Origin: Pseudomonas oligotrophica
GTDB taxonomy: Bacteria > Pseudomonadota > Gammaproteobacteria > Pseudomonadales > Pseudomonadaceae
Direction: 5' to 3'
Length of the DNA: 64,000 nt
NCBI RefSeq assembly: GCF_021726475.1
Contig: NZ_JAKJRU010000006.1
Location: 303,912 to 367,911 of the forward strand
Positions within the stretch are counted from its first letter, which is position 1. Every line of letters begins with the position of its first letter. The notes beneath the pieces are model-generated. The model had not been told where the DNA came from and ran no database searches. It saw only the letters and a program-made list of their open reading frames with translations. Positions 60,367 through 64,000 of the stretch are shown piece after piece. Made by a program: the position numbers and the translations under genes.

Positions 60367-61528
60367 GCCGGCGCCTGTCCCTCGGCCTGCTGCTGGGCGC
60401 GCTGGCGCTGCTGGCGCTCTACCTGGGCAGCCGCCTGGAGCCCTACCAGGAAAGCCTCGACCGCGGCCCCACCGGCGAAGCCCGGCGCAACCCCTACCTG
60501 GCCGCCGAGCTGTTCCTGCGCCAGGCCGGCATCCAGGTCGAACGGATCGGCAGCCTCGGCAACCCGGCCGAGCTGCCGACCCGCGGGCGCACCCTGCTGC
60601 TGCTCGGCGACCGCAGCGGGCTGTCGCCCCGGCAGAGCCAGCACCTGCTGGACTGGGCGGCGGCCGGCGGACACCTGGTGTTCGTCGCCGAACGGCTGTG
60701 GGATGAAGCCCGCGGGCGCAGCGGCGATCACCTGCTCGACGGGCTCGGCCTGCAGCAGTACGAGGCCGACAACCGCGACCCGCAGGGCAGCGACCCGCAC
60801 GCCGAAACCGCCAGCCGCGAGCAGGACCGGCAACTGACGCGGCTCTACCTGCAGGACCGGTCGGCGCCGGCCTACCTGGCCTTCGATACCGGCTTTCACC
60901 TCTACGACGCCAACAACCGCGCACATGCCTGGGCCAACAGCGGCGCGGCCACGCACATGCTGCAACTGCGACACGGCGCGGGGCTGGTCACCGCGCTGAC
61001 CGACGCCTGGATCTGGGAAAACGACCGCATCGGCGAATACGACCACGCCTGGCTGCTCGGCTACCTGACCCAGGACAGCCAGGTCACCCTGGCCTATCGC
61101 AGCGACCCGCCCGGCCTGCTCGATGCGCTGCGCCAGCATTTTCCCGAGGCGCTGCTGGCGCTGGCCCTGCTCCTGCTGTTCGGCCTCTGGCACCTGTCGC
61201 GGCGCCAGGGGCCGCTGCTCGCCCCGCCCGAGCGCGGCCACCGGCAGCTGCAGGCGCAGCTGCACGCCAGCGCCGCCTTCGCCCGCCGCCACGACGGCGA
61301 GCGCGCCCTGCTGGCCAGGCTGCAGGACGACATCCATCACCGGGCCGCGCGCCTGCATCCCGGCTACGGGCGACTCGCCGCCGCCGAGCGGCTGCATGCG
61401 CTGGCGCAGCTCTCGCGGTTGCCGGCCGACGTCGTCCAGCAGGCCATGGGCCTGGGCGAGGCACGCCGCTGCAGCGCGGTCGAATTCACCCGGCAGGTCG
61501 CCGACCTGCAACGACTCAGGAATGCCCT

Positions 61529-61532
<4 letters not shown>
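60363..61532 (+). CDS. DUF4350 domain-containing protein
   Basis: The 389-residue protein has an N-terminal membrane anchor (SLGLLLGALALLALYLGSRL). The DUF4350 domain (residues about 35-235) resembles a Rossmann/glutamine-amidotransferase-like fold (NPYLAAELFLRQAGIQVERI, RTLLLLGDRSGLSPRQSQHL, LDWAAAGGHLVFVAERLWD, HGAGLVTALTDAWIWENDRI). A second helix follows (FPEALLALALLLLFGLWHLS), then a charged cytoplasmic C-terminus. The family is thought to be membrane-associated and non-enzymatic or unknown. ATGA overlaps on both sides show tight coupling to DUF4129 and moxR. Confidence 0.88.
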
Positions 61533-62541
<1,009 letters not shown>

Positions 62542-62545
<4 letters not shown>

Positions 62546-63903
62546 ACCGCTCGCCCGCCATGATCAGCAGCCTCAACCCGACCCGTCGCCTGCTCCTGGC
62601 CATCGCCGCGCTGCTGGCCGGCGGCCTGCTGCTGGGCACGGCGCAGGCGCTGGATGCAGCGTTCGGGCGGCACTGGCACGCGCTCTGGTGGGGCGCCCTG
62701 CTGGCACTGCTTGCCCTCGCGCTGCTCGACGCCCTGCGCCTGCAGCGCCAGGCGCCGCCGCAGCTGTCGCGCAGCCTGCCCGGCCGGCTGGCGCTCGGGC
62801 GCTGGAGCGAGGTCGAACTGCAGCTGAGCAACAGCCAGGCCTATCCGCTGCTGCTGGAGCTGCATGACCATGTCCCCGACGGCCTCGAAGGTGCCGGGCT
62901 GCCGCAGCGGCTGGCGCTGGCGACGGGCAGCGGCGCCCTGCTGCGCTACCCGGTGCGCGCGCTGCGACGGGGCCGCCTGCACTATGAGCACTGCGAACTC
63001 TGGCTGCATTCCGCGCTGGGCTTCTGGCGCAGCCGGCGCCTGTTGCCGCTGGCCGGGGAGACCCGCGTCTATCCCGATTTCACGCGGCTGCAGGGCGCCA
63101 GCTTGCACGGCATCGACGACTGGTTTGCCCGCCTTGGCGTGCATCGCCAGCCGCGCCGCGGCCTCGGCCTGGAGTTCCACCAGCTGCGCGAGTACCGCGA
63201 GGGCGACACCCTGCGGCAGATCGACTGGAAGGCGACCGCACGCATGCATGCGCCGATCGCCCGCGAATACCAGGATGACCGCGACCAGCAGGTCCTGCTG
63301 GTGCTGGACTGCGGCCGCCGCATGCGCAGCCAGGAAGACCACCTCTCGCACTTCGACCATGCGCTCAACGCCAGCCTGCTGCTGGCCCATGCCGCGCTGC
63401 GCCAGGGCGATGCCGTCGGCCTGTGCACCTTCGCCAGCGACGCGCCGCGCTACATCGCCCCGGCCAAGGGCAGCCGCCAGCTGGGCGTGCTGCTCGACGG
63501 CATCTATGACGCGACCTGCAGCCTGCGCCCGGCGGACTATGGCGAGGCGGTCGACCGGCTGCTCGCGCGCCAGAAGCGCCGCGCCCTGGTGGTGATCATC
63601 AGCAACCTGCGCGACGAGGATGACGACGCACTGCAACCGGCCCTGACCCGCCTGGCCACTCGCCACCGCGTGTTGCTGGCCAGCCTGCGCGAGGAACGCC
63701 TCGACGAGTTGTGCAAGCGACCGGTCGAACGCCTCGACGAGGCCCTGGACTATTGCGGGGCGCGCGACTACCTGGCCGCGCGCCAGGAACTGCTGGCCCG
63801 CCTGCAGGCACGCCGGCTGCCGGTGGTCGAGGCGCGCCCGGCCGAACTGGGCCCGGCCCTGGTGCAGCGCTACCTGGCCATGAAGGGCTCCGGCAGCCTC
63901 TGA
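62542..63903 (+). CDS. DUF58 domain-containing protein
   Basis: The 453-residue protein has two N-terminal helices (RLLLAIAALLAGGLLLGTAQ and WGALLALLALALLDALRL). A periplasm-facing or cytoplasmic domain with the DUF58 hallmark YREGDTLRQIDWKATARMHA is near residue 217, followed by a VWA-like region (VLLVLDCGRRMRSQEDHLSH, AHAALRQGDAVGLCTFASDA). DUF58 proteins are frequent partners of MoxR ATPases. GTG 62542 is within the moxR stop region; ATG 62560 is an alternative. It is the last gene of the operon, ending 21 bases before a transposase tail on the other strand. Confidence 0.93.
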
Positions 63904-63924
63904 GCACCGGCCATTGCGGCGCCG

Positions 63925-64000
63925 CTAGGTGTGTAAACCCACTACGTTGTTCAGTGGAAGCGGAGCGCGGCTGATGGGAGGCCGGTAGCCGAGGCTGGCA
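63925..64000 (-). CDS. C-terminal end of an insertion-sequence transposase (partial)
   Basis: A frame enters from the right window edge on the minus strand and ends with TAG at 63925-63927. It encodes ASLGYRPPISRAPLPLNNVV and GLHT. The LGYRPP motif is the classic end of the integrase-type (DDE) domain of IS3-like transposases. Terminal inverted repeats and the rest of the element lie outside the window, so the family is tentative. Confidence 0.65.
   Translation of the reverse strand, partial: ASLGYRPPISRAPLPLNNVVGLHT

Overview
The window is a gene-dense, high-GC chromosomal segment of a gammaproteobacterium in the Pseudomonas family. The evidence is gene order recalled from Pseudomonas genomes: rsxABCDGE-nth followed by the small PA3496-type gene, gloA-argG-motY-pyrC-rnt, thrC-hom-dsbC-xerD, rplS-trmD-rimM-rpsP-ffh, moaCDE-phoH and purU-mvaT-sbcB. 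The presence of the pseudomonad xenogeneic silencer MvaT adds to this. A Pseudomonas stutzeri-like (Stutzerimonas) or related species is plausible, but species cannot be decided from sequence reading alone. No rRNA, tRNA, CRISPR array, prophage or origin was seen. The only mobile DNA is the tail of a transposase at the extreme right edge.

Layout. 1-4412: end of an unknown gene, a DUF4142 exported protein, ung, an orphan type-I periplasmic binding protein, a DspI-like enoyl-CoA hydratase and a Pro/Arg/Tyr-rich exported protein. 4608-11771: the six-gene Rsx/Rnf electron-transport operon behind a good sigma70 promoter, then nth and a 59-residue acidic protein. 11913-16457: gloA, argG, motY, pyrC, rnt. 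16539-24847: hom-thrC with dsbC and xerD, then the rpsP-rimM-trmD-rplS ribosome/tRNA operon and ffh. 25013-31243: a CcsA-like membrane protein, a CorC/HlyC-type CBS protein, purT, a DUF1289 protein, gamma carbonic anhydrase, two Nudix hydrolases, an L,D-transpeptidase and a YqfO/NIF3-like protein. 31447-41093: purL, an isolated cytochrome-d1-like beta-propeller protein and an aapJQMP amino-acid ABC transporter with a sigma54-type promoter. 41387-49743: esterase, a cNMP-domain diguanylate cyclase, rhlB, moaCDE, phoH, a DmeF-like cation exporter with a His-Asp repeat tract, and yaaA. 50380-57039: an AlgA-type bifunctional sugar-nucleotide enzyme behind a long 636-bp leader region, a HerA-like ATPase, purU, mvaT and sbcB. 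57195-63903: a tightly overlapping five-gene operon encoding an RDD-SpoIIM fusion, a DUF4129-type protein, a DUF4350 protein, a MoxR AAA+ ATPase and a DUF58 protein. The transposase fragment follows immediately.

Most genes are housekeeping (nucleotide, amino-acid and cofactor synthesis, DNA repair, translation, protein export). The least explained parts are the MoxR/DUF58/DUF4350/DUF4129/RDD-SpoIIM membrane operon, the cytochrome-d1-like protein that lacks the usual heme and catalytic histidines and stands outside any nir cluster, the tandem 62-residue repeats in the RsxC tail, and several very small conserved-looking proteins. The operon at 57195-63903 is the best candidate for an undescribed system. 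Its component families are known, but its function is not, and the RDD-SpoIIM fusion is a distinctive feature here.
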